Assembly: GCA_036984305.1 (NCBI GenBank) | Contig: BQWY01000001.1 | Coordinates: forward strand, 992,001 to 1,056,000 | Direction: 5' to 3' | DNA length: 64,000 nucleotides | DNA from: Nitrospira sp. | Lineage (GTDB): Bacteria > Nitrospirota > Nitrospiria > Nitrospirales > Nitrospiraceae | Part shown: one piece after another, positions 63,677-64,000 of the stretch | Position numbering within the stretch: position 1 is the stretch's first letter | Layout of the letters: each line of letters starts with the position of its first letter | Made by a program: the position numbers and the translations under genes | The notes under the pieces: generated by a model | What the model was told of the DNA's origin: nothing | What the model saw: only the letters and a program-made list of their open reading frames with translations | Databases searched by the model: none

Positions 63677-63705
63677 ATCGTATGGAGAATCACCCATATT
63701 GTCAA
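63677..63705 (-). promoter_or_regulatory. Sigma70 promoter of mraZ
   Basis: TTGACA (63700-63705), exactly 17 bases, TACGAT (63677-63682) on the minus strand, with about 120 bases of leader. A TGGGT lies in the spacer and another TGGGC further on; MraZ binds TGGGN repeats, but the copies are not evenly spaced. Confidence 0.65.
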
Positions 63706-63766
63706 GTGCTTGGCGTGATTCGGCGGAGAAGGCGGAGGGAGAGACCGGTTCGTGTCAAGGTGAGGA

Positions 63767-64000
63767 CTAATCAGAAAGTGTACGAGCCAGGGTGACGACT
63801 GTGATGTCCCCGCTGCCGGCTCTTCGCAGCGCCTTAGCGCATTCATTGACGGTCGTCCCTGTCGTGAGGACGTCGTCGATCAGCAAAATCCGTCGACCCT
63901 GAAGCGCTTCTGCTGCGTGGACGGTGAAGGAGCGGCGCAAGTTGAGCAGGCGGGCCTGTCGAGGTAGCGAAGTTTGCGGAGTCCCGCCTGAGCGCCGTTG
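63767..64000 (-). CDS. comF: ComF-family phosphoribosyltransferase, C-terminal end (partial)
   Basis: The gene runs off the window; 77 residues remain before TAG (63767-63769). RILLIDDVLTTGTTVNECAK is the phosphoribosyltransferase PRPP loop, preceded by TPQTSLPRQARLLNLRRSF and followed by VTVVTLART, as in ComF. ComF proteins are linked to DNA uptake in competent species but are widespread; their exact substrate is unsettled. It ends 62 bases before the mraZ -35. Confidence 0.88.
   Translation of the reverse strand, partial: QRRSGGTPQTSLPRQARLLNLRRSFTVHAAEALQGRRILLIDDVLTTGTTVNECAKALRRAGSGDITVVTLARTLSD

Noticed and set aside
63677-63705. Array of MraZ boxes in the mraZ promoter
   Set aside because: Two TGGGN copies exist but without the regular spacing expected for MraZ sites.

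Overview
The window is GC-rich chromosomal DNA from a Gram-negative bacterium. Lipoproteins, a porin, TonB/ExbBD and LspA point to a double membrane. The mix of housekeeping proteins, the absence of phage or IS genes and the overall flavour suggest a Nitrospira-like member of Nitrospirota; this assignment is an inference from protein style, not a database result.

Layout. 1-4985 (+): the end of leuB, a six-bladed NHL propeller protein, asd, a DUF2905 membrane protein, a SpoIID-like protein and queA, closely packed as one operon. 5054-5749 (-): a short SurA/PpiD-N protein, divergent from an RDD membrane protein. 6435-11971 (+): the rod-shape cluster mreB-mreC-mreD-mrdA-rodA, then rng, dprA and topA (12168-17332). 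17489-18560 (+): a promoter and two adjacent, complementary bacterioferritin genes. 18759-21358 (-): a lipoprotein-type dihaem cytochrome c peroxidase relative and an HD-GYP protein.

21387-33374 is an iron and redox island and the most interesting part. A minus-strand operon (58-aa zinc-ribbon protein, porin, lipoprotein, FMN-binding protein with the SGAT flavinylation motif, four-helix membrane protein) ends in a strong terminator. It starts at a promoter whose -10 region is covered by a good Fur box (25025-25039). On the other side of that box run a lipoprotein gene and apbE, the flavin transferase expected to load FMN onto the SGAT protein. They converge on a minus-strand run of fur, fbpA, fbpB, fbpC, exbB, exbD and tonB. 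I infer an iron-controlled, envelope-located flavoprotein electron-transfer module beside ferric-iron import.

33538-46708 is a mixed region: a Panacea-like protein, an M32 carboxypeptidase, an O-methyltransferase, a DMT exporter, a SnoaL-like protein, a low-GC HAD hydrolase, a SAM methyltransferase, a thioredoxin-like protein, a THUMP RNA methyltransferase, a beta-propeller lipoprotein, a PhoD-type lipoprotein and small hypotheticals. 46705-51894 (-): a TPP-riboswitch-controlled thiC-thi4 unit, followed by a TPR protein, a degenerate receiver and ygfZ. The Thi4 has His where suicidal enzymes have Cys. 52057-57972: nadA, ileS-lspA and uppP. 58123-62352 (+): a coiled-coil/HhH lipoprotein, then a MacAB-like tripartite transporter. 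62482-64000 (-): a RusA-like nuclease, mraZ with its own promoter but no rsmH behind it, and the end of comF.

I saw no tRNA, rRNA, CRISPR array, insertion sequence or prophage.
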